NCBI GenBank assembly: GCA_903834925.1
Contig: CAILLA010000109.1
Span: forward strand, 59,759 to 123,758
Reading direction: 5' to 3'
DNA: 64,000 nucleotides
From: an uncultured Schlesneria sp.
GTDB taxonomy: Bacteria; Planctomycetota; Planctomycetia; Planctomycetales; Planctomycetaceae
In this document: positions 38,987 to 48,519 of the stretch, piece by piece
Layout: every line of letters starts with the position of its first letter
How positions within the stretch are numbered: position 1 is the first letter of the stretch
The notes under the pieces: generated by a model
What the model saw: only the letters and a program-made list of their open reading frames with translations
What the model was told of the DNA's origin: nothing
The model's database searches: none
Made by a program: the position numbers and the translations under genes

Positions 38987-40885
38987 TTGCAACTCTTGCC
39001 TGCAGAAAACAAGACGATCAAAAAGCCCGAAAGCCCGGCGAATGAGGGACACGCATCGAGCCAATTGACAGTTCCAAAACCGGTTGCTGGTTCTGTGCAT
39101 GCGTTTGGATTGATTCCAGAGGAATATCGTGAACTCTTCTCGATGTTTCGGTTTGTCAGGCCCTACTGGAAGGTGTTCCTGTTTACGGCAGTTCTGTTGG
39201 TCTTAAGTAGTGTCACGAGCCTGATCTTTGCACTCATGGTAGGCGACCTGCTCGACGCGGCGAACCTGCATCTTGAGGGTAAAGAACCAGTTCACTTAAG
39301 ACAAAACATAACCTTTATCGCGACAGTGCTCGTTGGCTGTTCGGTGTTTCAGTGCGTTCTTACGCTGTCAACTGTGATTTGTTCCGGCTGGGTCGGATCA
39401 CAATCAATGAGAGATGTTCGTTTTGAAATTCAAGCTCGACTTCTCGAATTGCCAATGGCCTATCACGATAACACTTTCGCCAGCGAACTACCTGGCCGCG
39501 TCGCAACCGACATTATCCTTCTTCGAGAGATTTTGATCGAGGCGATTCCAAACTTATTTCCGCAGATCTTGATTCTCTTTGGGAGTTTGACACTCGTTTG
39601 GGTGACATCTTTCAAACTGACGTTGGCACTGGTTTGCTCTGTTCCCCCACTCGTCATTTTAGTCATGCGAATGTCACAGACGTTTCGTAATTTGGCAGAG
39701 CGAGTACAAGACGAAAATGCGAACTGTAATCGGATTACCCGTGAGAACCTGCAGAATATTGCGACAATTAAAGCGTATGCGAATGAAACCTTGGAACAGC
39801 ATAGCTACATGAAAGCGTTAAAATTGATGGAATCAGCCGTAATGGCGGCGCGCTACGCTCATGCCAGGTTTCTTTCGATTCAGACGGCAGCGATGCAATC
39901 GACTGTTTTGCTGGTTCTTTGGTACGGTACGTATTTATTAATGAATAAAGAACTGACCATCGGTGAATTAACGCGGTTCATGTTTTTGTCCTTGTTTATT
40001 CGAAATGCGATCATTGGTTTCGCGGATTTGTACGTGAAATTGCAACGAGCAGTCGGTGGAACAAAACAAATTCGAAGCGTGTTGGTCGAATCCAAAGAAC
40101 CGTCGGGCGAATTTCGGCTTAAGGGACGAATACGCGGGGAGGTGGCTTTTGAACAAGTCTACTTTTATTATCCGTCGCGCCCTGACACAAGCGTATTACA
40201 AGACATCTCTTTCGCTGTTAATCCGGGTGAGCGTATTGCACTTGTCGGGCAAAGTGGCAGCGGTAAGTCAACTTTGATGTCCTTGCTGTTAAGGTTTTAC
40301 GATCCGACTGAAGGTCGGATTTTGATCGATGGAAAAAATATCGTTGCATACAATATCCACGACCTAAGGCATCAGATGGCCATCGTACCCCAGGAAGTAC
40401 TGTTATCCGCCGGTACCGTGGCTGAGAATATCGCTTACGGAAAGCCGGGCGCAAGCCAGCAGGAAATTGAGTACGCAGCCCGGCAGGCGAACGCTCATGA
40501 GTTCATCGAGTGTTTTCCTGATGGTTATCAGACTCTGGTCGGTGAAAGAGGGACTCAGCTCTCGGGAGGGCAGAGGCAGCGAATTGCAATTGCTCGAGCT
40601 CTTCTTCGTGATCCCGCAATCCTGATTCTCGACGAAGCCACCAGTTCGCTCGATTCAAAGAGTGAAGTGCTCGTGATGCAAGCGATGGACCGGCTTGTGA
40701 CAGGGCGAACGTCGTTTGTAATCGCACACCGGCTGTCTACGGTGCGTGACGCCGATCGAATTCTGGTGATCCAGGCGGGCCGAATCGTCGAGTCTGGTAA
40801 TCACGACCAGCTACTCACCAACCCGAATGGTGCTTACGCCAAATTGCTGGAGTTGCAAGGGATGATCCACGGAGAGCAACAGTAG
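38987..40885 (+). CDS. ABC transporter, fused permease and ATPase (exporter type)
   Basis: 632-residue half-transporter. An N-terminal ~55-residue hydrophilic stretch is followed by six transmembrane helices (~60-340; first helix WKVFLFTAVLLVLSSVTSLI) and an ATPase domain with Walker A GQSGSGKST (~425), signature LSGGQRQR (~525) and Walker B ILILDEATSSLD. It resembles the TAP/MsbA/multidrug branch. Start: TTG 38987 is the only early start in this frame (a stop lies 27 nt upstream); the first ATG is at codon 52. It opens the biosynthetic cluster region and is the natural candidate for exporting its product. Confidence 0.88.
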   Translation: MQLLPAENKTIKKPESPANEGHASSQLTVPKPVAGSVHAFGLIPEEYRELFSMFRFVRPYWKVFLFTAVLLVLSSVTSLIFALMVGDLLDAANLHLEGKEPVHLRQNITFIATVLVGCSVFQCVLTLSTVICSGWVGSQSMRDVRFEIQARLLELPMAYHDNTFASELPGRVATDIILLREILIEAIPNLFPQILILFGSLTLVWVTSFKLTLALVCSVPPLVILVMRMSQTFRNLAERVQDENANCNRITRENLQNIATIKAYANETLEQHSYMKALKLMESAVMAARYAHARFLSIQTAAMQSTVLLVLWYGTYLLMNKELTIGELTRFMFLSLFIRNAIIGFADLYVKLQRAVGGTKQIRSVLVESKEPSGEFRLKGRIRGEVAFEQVYFYYPSRPDTSVLQDISFAVNPGERIALVGQSGSGKSTLMSLLLRFYDPTEGRILIDGKNIVAYNIHDLRHQMAIVPQEVLLSAGTVAENIAYGKPGASQQEIEYAARQANAHEFIECFPDGYQTLVGERGTQLSGGQRQRIAIARALLRDPAILILDEATSSLDSKSEVLVMQAMDRLVTGRTSFVIAHRLSTVRDADRILVIQAGRIVESGNHDQLLTNPNGAYAKLLELQGMIHGEQQ

Positions 40886-40980
40886 ACAACCCCATTTGCG
40901 CTCGGTACAACCGTTTCGCATTTGGGTGATGTCGGCAGTTAACATCATTTTTTTGATCATCGATTTAAAAGTAGATCTTC

Positions 40981-41934
40981 ATGTACGAACTTACCGAAGC
41001 GCAAGCGGCACAGGTCGACAAGCGAGGTTTTGTCTATATCCCGGGATATTTGCGAGAAAGCGATTTGGAACTTCTGCGCGAAGGTTTCAGGCTCGCTTTG
41101 GAAAGGGATCCCAATAATGACTATTTCAGAATCATGCCAGGCGAAGTTCTGAGCAAGTTCCAGCCGATGGTTCAAGCCATTTCAGATTCCATTCGTGGTG
41201 CCGGAATCACGGTTGATGGAGTTTACGGCGGCGGTTTGTACTTTGCCAATTACGCAGCGAGACCCAATCCAGAATCGAAGAAGAAGGCGCGTGGGGTCGC
41301 GATTGGCTGGCACCAGGATCATGACAGCTACTACATGTGGCAAGACCATCATAATTATCTCAATGTCTATATTCCGATTGACAAGCCAGACCCCGATCGA
41401 TCAAACCTGACAGTTGTCCCATTTGATAACCTGAAGGCTCGAGCCCCCGAGTTGTGCGAAAAATTGCTAGGGCGCGGGGCAGCCACCGGATGGACTTCGA
41501 ATCATGGCGGGTTCATCTCTGATGATGAACGAGGTGGTGTAATTGGTCGGTTCGATTTTGACCTTGCCGAAATTGAAGAAACCCCTTCGCTCAAGGCTGG
41601 CGATCTTCTCCTCCTACGTGGGGATATTCTGCACCGTACGCAAGACACTTTAACTCAACGCGTTGCGGTCTCATTTCGACTGATGAACGGCCAAGCCACA
41701 ATTTCGCGTAAAAAGCTCGCGACGGGCGGATTTGTAAAATCCAGACTGATGTACAACGGCCGAGGTGCCTACAAGGCCATTATTCGATATTTCCAAAGGA
41801 ACCGGAAAAACACCGTCCCGATCGCCGAAATGGCTCATTACCTGGGGAATATCGGCCCCACGCCACCGTCCAAAGTTCGTCCACTGACATTCGTTGCACT
41901 GCTTGCCTGGGAAAAACTTCGAGCCTTCTTCTGA
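40981..41934 (+). CDS. PhyH-family Fe(II)/2-oxoglutarate dioxygenase (copy 1)
   Basis: 317-residue phytanoyl-CoA dioxygenase-family enzyme. The iron triad is visible: His111-x-Asp113 in GWHQDHDSYYMWQ and the distal His218 in GDILHRTQD, with the 2-oxoglutarate Arg in TQRVAVSFR. Such enzymes hydroxylate aliphatic positions, including those in nonribosomal peptides and lipids. It starts 95 nt after the ABC exporter gene. Copy 2 (43799) shares 48 of the first 60 residues. Likely a tailoring hydroxylase of the cluster, possibly preparing the hydroxyl that a sulfotransferase modifies. Confidence 0.88.
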   Translation: MYELTEAQAAQVDKRGFVYIPGYLRESDLELLREGFRLALERDPNNDYFRIMPGEVLSKFQPMVQAISDSIRGAGITVDGVYGGGLYFANYAARPNPESKKKARGVAIGWHQDHDSYYMWQDHHNYLNVYIPIDKPDPDRSNLTVVPFDNLKARAPELCEKLLGRGAATGWTSNHGGFISDDERGGVIGRFDFDLAEIEETPSLKAGDLLLLRGDILHRTQDTLTQRVAVSFRLMNGQATISRKKLATGGFVKSRLMYNGRGAYKAIIRYFQRNRKNTVPIAEMAHYLGNIGPTPPSKVRPLTFVALLAWEKLRAFF

Positions 41935-42071
41935 CATTCCGTTTCGCCAGTTGAAGGCTTATTGACGACTTGCAGGCATTGAGGAATTTCACTTGCCAAG
42001 ATGGCAAGTCGCAACTGTGCGATACGAATGTGGCCCGGCTGCTTGGGCGTTTGGTCGTTTATCAAAGTGCC

Positions 42072-43466
42072 CTAACGTTCGATAATCTTCTTCACTGCCG
42101 GTGGTACCCAGGTTCCATTAAGTACCGTACTGGTTGGGCCGTAGAGGCGCATTTGCAGGTTGAAAACCTCAGTTGGTGCAGGAATCCAGTTTGATTCGAG
42201 TTCTGGTCCAGGGGATGTGTTTTGAACGATGATTGTCAGCGAACCATCGAAATTGAACTGAAGCGGATCGCGGTCACCTAAGGCGAAGCGATTCAACTGG
42301 TTCGCCACTTGGAAACCGTTGGAATCGTACAGTGTCACAGACCAGAAGGCATTCACTGGCGGCAATTCTTCCTTGTCAAAGTGCAGTCGGTATTGGTTAG
42401 AACCATGCAAAACGTTCCCATCTGAGTCGACAGCGGTGGTGGGATAGACCGAGTCTTCGGGCAGGTTGGCACCGAGACCGCTGACGGCAACCACTGCTCG
42501 ATTAACGTAATTGACTCCATAAGCGCCGATCGAGTGCAGGTGGATTTGCCAACCGTTGGGGGAGTTGTGTCGTGTGGCCCTCTTCGTGTGGTTTCCTTTC
42601 CACACTTCAACCAAGGCTTGCTCAAGCGATTTTTTTACAGCAGGAGAAAACTGTTCGAAGTCGAATCGTTTTCCTGGTTCTAACCCGATCCGACGAATCC
42701 TCTCGAGAACGGGCTGGTCGGCGAGATGCGGTGGGGTTGTTTGCAGAAGGCGAGAGGCGTAGCCAAGGAACTGGGGGGCTGTCATCGACGTTATCTGAAA
42801 GAGTGGCGGCGTTTTCATGTCAAGCGCAGGATCAAACGCGACCCGAAACCGCTGCATCGCAGTTTGGTACCGTGACAGTGGCGTAATCTGAAATCCATTT
42901 TGAATCTTGTGGACCGCCTCAAAATCTGTTGGCCCATTCGTTTGAGTTCGACCGATGACCCAAACGTACTGCGTCGGAGCCTCAATGCGGTGTACCCCAG
43001 CCGGAATCGTTCCCCGCCACCCTGGCGGGACCACGGCGAAGTGACCGCAAACGGTCCCCGTTGTACGTTTGCCGATGCTGGCAAACGTGTCTGTCCACAT
43101 ATCAAGCATTTGTAGAAGGTAATAGCGACCGTCTGTGTCCGGGACCGAAATCACCTGGGGTTGGTTCCTGAGGTCCAGCCAGACAACGGAAACTAATGTG
43201 TCCCAATTGGGCCGCACGACTCCGCGGAAATCCGCAGGGGGAAATGCTCGTGAATGTAAAAAACGGTTCATTGGAGTCCGGTTGATGAACTGACGGCGGG
43301 TCAAGTCCATCAAAACAAGCGGGCAAAAATACAAATATGCTTCAACCCCGATTTCGTAGGCATCGTCCTCGTTCAATGAGGTTTGCGATTGTGCGCTGGG
43401 ATACTCCCATGGCCGGGGGGAAAGTGTCTTTGCAAGCCGTGCACGCGCCCGCACATAAAAACTCAT
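42072..43466 (-). CDS. DUF1254/DUF1214 domain protein (copy 1)
   Basis: 464-residue protein. DUF1254 (~35-180) is marked by FRGVVRPNWDTLVSVVWLDL, then VISVPDTDGRYYLLQMLDMWTDTFASIGKRTTG; DUF1214 (~330-450) by FWSVTLYDSNGFQ and NRFALGDRDPLQFN and the end WIPAPTEVFNLQMRLYGP. Function is unknown in general. No signal peptide: it begins SFYVRARARLAKTL. GAGGAG nine nt upstream supports the start. It lies between the two dioxygenase genes on the opposite strand. A paralogue is at 49778. Confidence 0.9.
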   Translation of the reverse strand: MSFYVRARARLAKTLSPRPWEYPSAQSQTSLNEDDAYEIGVEAYLYFCPLVLMDLTRRQFINRTPMNRFLHSRAFPPADFRGVVRPNWDTLVSVVWLDLRNQPQVISVPDTDGRYYLLQMLDMWTDTFASIGKRTTGTVCGHFAVVPPGWRGTIPAGVHRIEAPTQYVWVIGRTQTNGPTDFEAVHKIQNGFQITPLSRYQTAMQRFRVAFDPALDMKTPPLFQITSMTAPQFLGYASRLLQTTPPHLADQPVLERIRRIGLEPGKRFDFEQFSPAVKKSLEQALVEVWKGNHTKRATRHNSPNGWQIHLHSIGAYGVNYVNRAVVAVSGLGANLPEDSVYPTTAVDSDGNVLHGSNQYRLHFDKEELPPVNAFWSVTLYDSNGFQVANQLNRFALGDRDPLQFNFDGSLTIIVQNTSPGPELESNWIPAPTEVFNLQMRLYGPTSTVLNGTWVPPAVKKIIER

Positions 43467-43798
43467 CGAAATGTTCTCCTCGTTGTTTCTCTCGCACGGT
43501 ACTCAAAGTTCCGCATGGTTACGGTTGACCTTTTTCGGCCAGAAATCGCGTTCACTACATTCAATCGTCAGCTGGCATAGTTTACGAAGCTCGAGACATG
43601 CGATGTAGCGTATTTTCCACTTTTTGTGGTCCCTATGCGACTTTTCGATCCGAATGGTTCCGTTAACGGATACCAGAAAAGTAAGATGTGACGTCTTGCG
43701 GCATCGGAGCCGTGGACAATACGCAGGATCAATAGTACAAACGCGAATAAATTTGTGGGAACCGTTGTAGAGTTACAATCCTTCATGGGCATCCGAGA
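43467..43798. promoter_or_regulatory. Divergent promoter region between DUF1254 copy 1 and PhyH copy 2
   Basis: 332 nt with no gene, flanked by genes that diverge from it. It must hold promoters for both. No palindromic operator that I could single out. Confidence 0.4.
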
Positions 43799-44752
43799 AT
43801 GTATGAGCTGAGTGAATCGCAAGCAGCGGAGGTGAGCCGGCGTGGTTTTGTCTACATACCGGGATACCTGGGAGAAACGGATTTGGAACTCCTTCGCCAA
43901 GGTTTTCAAGAAGCCTTGGAAAAGGACCCAAATAACGACTACTTCCGGATCATGCCAGGTACCGTACTCTCAAAATTTCAGCCGATGTTTCAAGCGATTT
44001 CCAGTTCCATTCGCTGTGCCGGGATCAAGGTTGACGGAGTCTACGGCGGCGGATTGTACTTCGCTAACTACGCGGCGCGACCCGATTCGAATCCGAAAGC
44101 AAAGGCTCGTGGTGTCGCTCTTGACTGGCACCAGGATCATGACAGTTACTACATGTGGCAGGATCACCACAATTATATCAACGTTTACATTCCCATCGAA
44201 AAACCCGATCCTGACCGATCAAATCTGACGGTCGTCCCTTTTGACAATCTCAGCCGCCAAGCCCCCGAATTGTGCGAAAAGATGTTAGCGCGCGGGGCAA
44301 CTCGTGCTCGCAAGTCCTTTGGTAGATGGGTCATTTTGGATGATGAATGGGGAGGAAAGCTTGGTAAGCTTGGCTGTGACCCCGCTGAAATTGAAGAAAC
44401 TCCGTCGCTGAGAGCAGGCGATCTGCTGTTAATGCGCGGTGACATTCTGCACCGCACTCAAGATACGTTGACTCGCAGGGTTGCGGTTTCGTTTCGAATG
44501 ATGGACGGTCATGCCACCGTGTCGCGGAAAAACTTAGCACGTGGCGGGTTACCGAAAGCAGTTATGATGTACGTCAGCCGGGGAGCTTACAAAGCGTTTA
44601 TTCGTTATTTTGCACGAAATCACAAGAATGAGGTTCCGATCGCCGAGTTGGCATTTTATATGGGAAACATCGGTCCAACGCCTCCTTCAAGTTGCGGTCG
44701 GTTAAAGTTTGTCGCCTTGTTGATGTGGGAAAAATTACGAGCGATTTTTTAA
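43799..44752 (+). CDS. PhyH-family Fe(II)/2-oxoglutarate dioxygenase (copy 2)
   Basis: 317 residues, same length and same motif positions as copy 1: His111-x-Asp113 (DWHQDHDSYYMWQ), distal His218 (GDILHRTQD) and Arg in TRRVAVSFR. Differences concentrate around residues 165-195 (RARKSFGRWVILDDEWGG here), the region near the substrate pocket, so the two may act at different positions or on different intermediates. Both are intact, which argues for kept function. It converges with the sulfotransferase array, with a hairpin terminator between them. Confidence 0.88.
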   Translation: MYELSESQAAEVSRRGFVYIPGYLGETDLELLRQGFQEALEKDPNNDYFRIMPGTVLSKFQPMFQAISSSIRCAGIKVDGVYGGGLYFANYAARPDSNPKAKARGVALDWHQDHDSYYMWQDHHNYINVYIPIEKPDPDRSNLTVVPFDNLSRQAPELCEKMLARGATRARKSFGRWVILDDEWGGKLGKLGCDPAEIEETPSLRAGDLLLMRGDILHRTQDTLTRRVAVSFRMMDGHATVSRKNLARGGLPKAVMMYVSRGAYKAFIRYFARNHKNEVPIAELAFYMGNIGPTPPSSCGRLKFVALLMWEKLRAIF

Positions 44753-44772
44753 CCCGCTTTTCGCAGTCGTCG

Positions 44773-44807
44773 GGCTGCTGGCCGCCACCCCCCCCCACCC
44801 AGCAGCC
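44773..44807. terminator. Hairpin between convergent genes
   Basis: 9-bp stem GGCTGCTGG (44773-44781) with CCAGCAGCC (44799-44807); the loop contains an unusual run of nine cytosines. It sits in the 57-nt gap between PhyH copy 2 and the last sulfotransferase gene. There is no T-run, so it is a weak intrinsic terminator at best. Confidence 0.6.
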
Positions 44808-44809
44808 TT

Positions 44810-45949
44810 CTATTCTGGTTTCGAAACTGCTTCTTCTGTTGAATATCCCCATTCGACGAATAACCGATTCCATTCATTCACGATTCGTGAACGCAATTCC
44901 GGTGACAGGTCCGTCAGTTTGTTTCTCTTGTAATCAGCAATCGAAGCGAGATACCGACTTACTTCAGGCTCTGCGACCTCAAAGTCAGGGAGATCGAGTT
45001 CCTGATAAATTCTGCGCAATTCGCCGATTGGGTTTTGCGTCAGATCCTCGTATCCAATTTCGCAATAATGGCCTTTGGGGATGAGATTACGCTCTTCAAA
45101 AAATGCTGTATTCAGTTCTTTGTAGACCTCGAATGTATGATTCGTGAGAATTTCACCGCTGTTGTCCGTAACACTAAACACCGTTGCAAATTTTTTGAGC
45201 ATTTGAAAATACGATTGAAACACCTCAAATGGGTTTCGATGAATGTAAATGAACTTCGCATCAGGGAAGACGTCCAGGATCATTCTGATCCGACCGGTAT
45301 GCGCTGGTGATTTTAAAACGAGAGGACGATGATATTTGTAGGACAATTTCCGGACAAAAAACTGGAGAGCGTCTTTCCATCGGAAAGTCTCATCTTCGGT
45401 AGCGTTTCGGAACGTCAGAAATCGCTTATACTGTTTGGAAGAACGAGGAAATACTCCGTCTAATTGATAGGACATACCGGTCAGTAATAGCAAAGCGTAT
45501 TCGTCTTCTTCCGGCAGCCGACTACCGGATGCCATGTTGTCGATGCCCCTGGTCTCGGGAGCGGCCGCATCAACCACTTTCGTAAAGAACCATTCCGCCG
45601 ATAGAAACGTGTGCGGGTTCATCACCTGGATATAGTTGGGATACGCGAATCGCTCATCCTTTCCGAACAAGATGTGCAGGAGTGTGGTGCCACTTCGCCA
45701 TCCGCCCAGAATAAAAATAGGCGGATTAATTTTTGCCTTTCGGATACCGGATCTGAACCGTAGAACCTCCCAGCAGTGAATTGCCGAATTCAATACGCTG
45801 GAAAAAGTGATCATCGAATAAACAAACCACTGGGACCGTGTTCGCGCAAAGCGGTTTTCCTTCAGCAATCGAATCCAGTCACCGAACAAGACTCCGTGAA
45901 AAAAGCCTCGACCATATACGACTATTTGCAGGGCGTCACGTAATTTCAT
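44810..45949 (-). CDS. Sulfotransferase (array member 4)
   Basis: 379-residue PAPS-dependent sulfotransferase of the Sulfotransfer_3 type. 5'-phosphosulfate loop GGWRSGTTLLH (around residue 80), 3'-phosphate site FIYIHRNPFEVFQSYF, and the conserved block AYPNYIQVMNPHTFLSAEWFF. SPAHTGRIRMILDVFPDAKF is shared almost word for word with the other three members. Start: ATG 45949 has GGAGG ten nt upstream; the frame extends to 46045 but that part is not shared. It transfers sulfate to a hydroxyl or amine; the substrate is presumably the cluster product. Last gene of the minus-strand array. Confidence 0.9.
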   Translation of the reverse strand: MKLRDALQIVVYGRGFFHGVLFGDWIRLLKENRFARTRSQWFVYSMITFSSVLNSAIHCWEVLRFRSGIRKAKINPPIFILGGWRSGTTLLHILFGKDERFAYPNYIQVMNPHTFLSAEWFFTKVVDAAAPETRGIDNMASGSRLPEEDEYALLLLTGMSYQLDGVFPRSSKQYKRFLTFRNATEDETFRWKDALQFFVRKLSYKYHRPLVLKSPAHTGRIRMILDVFPDAKFIYIHRNPFEVFQSYFQMLKKFATVFSVTDNSGEILTNHTFEVYKELNTAFFEERNLIPKGHYCEIGYEDLTQNPIGELRRIYQELDLPDFEVAEPEVSRYLASIADYKRNKLTDLSPELRSRIVNEWNRLFVEWGYSTEEAVSKPE

Positions 45950-46057
45950 CGCGAGAACACCTCCGTTATTAAACAAAACAATTGCCGAAAAAGAGCTCTC
46001 GAACGAAAAGCGTTTCTTGCCGCCACGAAAACCAAACCAAACCAAAGTCGTGTGACA

Positions 46058-47281
46058 TCATTTGGAAGATTCCACGCTTTCCCGGGCTTCCATCGATTGA
46101 CGCCACTCTGTGATGTATTGGCTCCACTCTGATTCCAAACTTGCCTGAAGTTCTGCCGGCAAGTCAGAAAGCTTATTTCTTTCGTAACCGGAAATCGAAT
46201 CGAGGTAGTCCTTTAAGGCTGGTTCCACCACTCTGAAGTCAGGAAGATCGAGACCCTGATAAATATTTCGCATTTGACCAAGCGGGTCGTCGGTCAAGCT
46301 TTCATAGGTCAGTTCGAAAAGGTGGTTCTTGGGAATCAGGTCGCGTTCTTCGTAATAAGCCGTGTTGATCTCTTTGATCGCATCAATCACAAATGAAGTG
46401 AAGCCTCCATCTCCCGCAAGCGACTGTAGCGTGTGGTCCGCAGCCGATTTTGTAATCGCATTTCTGAATGACCGAAAGACATCAAAAGGGTTACGGTGAA
46501 TATAGACGAATTTCGCATCCGGGAAGACCTCCAGGATCATTCGGACGCGGCCGGTATGTGCCGGCGATTTTAATACAATGGGTCGATTGTATTTATACGT
46601 CAACTTTTGCACAAAGAATTTCAAGGTCGCTTGCCAACGTGAGATTTCACGCGTCGAACAGCGACGGAACGTACGGAAACGTGCGTAGAACTTGCTGTTT
46701 TGGGGAAAGGGCGCGTCTAAGACGCATGAGAGCAGAGAAAGAGCCAGGATTGCATATTCGTCTTCCTCCGGCTGATTGCAACCAGTCTTCATATTATCGA
46801 TGCCGCGGGTTTCAGCCAGACTGGGTGCCGTCAGTCGCGAAATCAGCTCTTCTGCAGTAAGAAAGGTATGGGGATTCATTGCCTGCGTATAATTCGGATA
46901 GGCAAAGCGGTCGTCTTTGGAAAACAGGTTATGGAGGTGCGTCGTTCCGCTTCGCCATACACCGAGTATGAATAGCGGCGGATGGCATTCCGTCTCTCTG
47001 ATCAAAGAATCGTAACGATGCGATTCGTGTAAGTGCAAAACTGAGTTAAAAACGCTGTTCGCGGTGACACCTGCCGCACGTAACAAAGAGCGAGAGTCGA
47101 GCGATCCGTAGTTCCGTCGAAGGAGCCGAAGCCAATCGGAAAAGAGAACACCTTGTAGATAACCACCGTGAATATCGCCAAAGACTTTCGTCGCCGCAAC
47201 ACTCCAGTTGATCAATGTCAAGCGATGCATGAAAGCAACTAACGCTGATTTCGCTGCGATACCTTTGTGAAATAAACCCAT
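46058..47281 (-). CDS. Sulfotransferase (array member 3)
   Basis: 407-residue paralogue. 5'-PSB loop GVWRSGTTHLHNLFSKDD, 3'-phosphate site FVYIHRNPFDVFRSF, block AYPNYTQAMNPHTFLTAEE. The N terminus is about 20 residues longer than in its neighbours, so a later start at Met18 (47230) is possible; neither has a good ribosome-binding site. Most similar to array member 2 by eye (shared HPP-FILG-WRSGTTHLHNLFS context). Confidence 0.88.
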   Translation of the reverse strand: MGLFHKGIAAKSALVAFMHRLTLINWSVAATKVFGDIHGGYLQGVLFSDWLRLLRRNYGSLDSRSLLRAAGVTANSVFNSVLHLHESHRYDSLIRETECHPPLFILGVWRSGTTHLHNLFSKDDRFAYPNYTQAMNPHTFLTAEELISRLTAPSLAETRGIDNMKTGCNQPEEDEYAILALSLLSCVLDAPFPQNSKFYARFRTFRRCSTREISRWQATLKFFVQKLTYKYNRPIVLKSPAHTGRVRMILEVFPDAKFVYIHRNPFDVFRSFRNAITKSAADHTLQSLAGDGGFTSFVIDAIKEINTAYYEERDLIPKNHLFELTYESLTDDPLGQMRNIYQGLDLPDFRVVEPALKDYLDSISGYERNKLSDLPAELQASLESEWSQYITEWRQSMEARESVESSK

Positions 47282-47364
47282 TCGTTTTCAGCCGAACTCA
47301 TAGTTGAGAGAACCATTCACATCGTCTGTTGTTTTGTAATTGACAAACAATGAAATCATCTATG

Positions 47365-48519
47365 TCACCCTTCGTTCAAACACAAATGATTTGATTCAGC
47401 AGCCTGCTCCCATTCTTTGATGTACTGACTCCACTCCCGCTCCAATTTCGATCGAATTTCGACTGAAACCATGGGAAGTGCGTTCTTTTTGTAGCTGGCG
47501 ATCGAGTTAAGGTATGACCTTAATGCCGGTTCTGCTTCGCCAAATTTCGGGAGACCAAGACTCTCGTAAATCGCATTCAATTGCCCGAGAGTGTCCTCTG
47601 TAAGGCGCTCGTACGTCAACTCGATAAGATTACCCTTAGGGATTAAGTCGCGGTCTTCGTAATAGGCGTTGTTGAGCTCCTTGATGCTGTCGATGACAAA
47701 CGGTGTATAGTCTGGATTGCTCTGGACCGATTGCGAGGTCAGTATGGGAGCAGTTATTTTTATCAAATTCGTGAAAGACTGAAACACCTCAAAAGGATTC
47801 CGATGAATATAGACAAATTTCGCATCGGGAAAGACGTCCAGGATCATACGGACGCGACCGGTGTGAGCGGGAGATTTCAGCACCATCGGCTTGTCATACT
47901 TGAATGTCAGTTTCTGAACGAAAAACTTGAGCGCCAGCTTCCATCGCTTAACTTCCGCTCTTGAAGCTCTACGAAACGTGCGGTATCGACTATAAAACTG
48001 AGTGTTGTGCGGAAACGGGGCGTCGAGATAGCAGGAATGCAATGAAAGCGCGAGGAGCGCGAATTCGTCCTCTTCAGGCAAATTACTTCCCATTTTGACA
48101 TTATCAATCCCACGCGTCTGTGGAATGCTCGGCGCCATCAGTCGTGACATAAACCCTTCTGCAGTGAGAAAGGTATGTGGGTTCATCATTTGAATATAAT
48201 TTGGGTAGGCAAACCGATCGTCTTGGGAAAAAAGATTATGGAGATGCGTCGTCCCACTGCGCCAAAGGCCGAGAATGAATACCGGCGGATGGCACTTGAC
48301 CTCGCGAACCGACTCGTCGAAGCGAACGGACTCGTGCAAATGCAGTATTGAATTTAAGACGCTGCCTAGCGTGACGGAGGCCGTGCGTTTCCAGTAACGC
48401 AAACCCAATGAACCTGGATTTTTTAGAATCAGCCGAAGCCAGTCACCGAAGAGGATACCCTGCAAGTAGCCTCTGTGTTCGATGCTCAAAACGTTTGATA
48501 TTTTTGCAAGCAAATTCAT
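47365..48519 (-). CDS. Sulfotransferase (array member 2)
   Basis: 384-residue paralogue with GLWRSGTTHLHNLFSQDD, FVYIHRNPFEVFQSF and AYPNYIQMMNPHTFLTAEG. Start: ATG 48519 overlaps the TAA of array member 1 by one base (TAATG), which supports both this start and translational coupling; the frame extends upstream to 48588 but that part overlaps the neighbouring gene and is not conserved. Confidence 0.9.
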   Translation of the reverse strand: MNLLAKISNVLSIEHRGYLQGILFGDWLRLILKNPGSLGLRYWKRTASVTLGSVLNSILHLHESVRFDESVREVKCHPPVFILGLWRSGTTHLHNLFSQDDRFAYPNYIQMMNPHTFLTAEGFMSRLMAPSIPQTRGIDNVKMGSNLPEEDEFALLALSLHSCYLDAPFPHNTQFYSRYRTFRRASRAEVKRWKLALKFFVQKLTFKYDKPMVLKSPAHTGRVRMILDVFPDAKFVYIHRNPFEVFQSFTNLIKITAPILTSQSVQSNPDYTPFVIDSIKELNNAYYEDRDLIPKGNLIELTYERLTEDTLGQLNAIYESLGLPKFGEAEPALRSYLNSIASYKKNALPMVSVEIRSKLEREWSQYIKEWEQAAESNHLCLNEG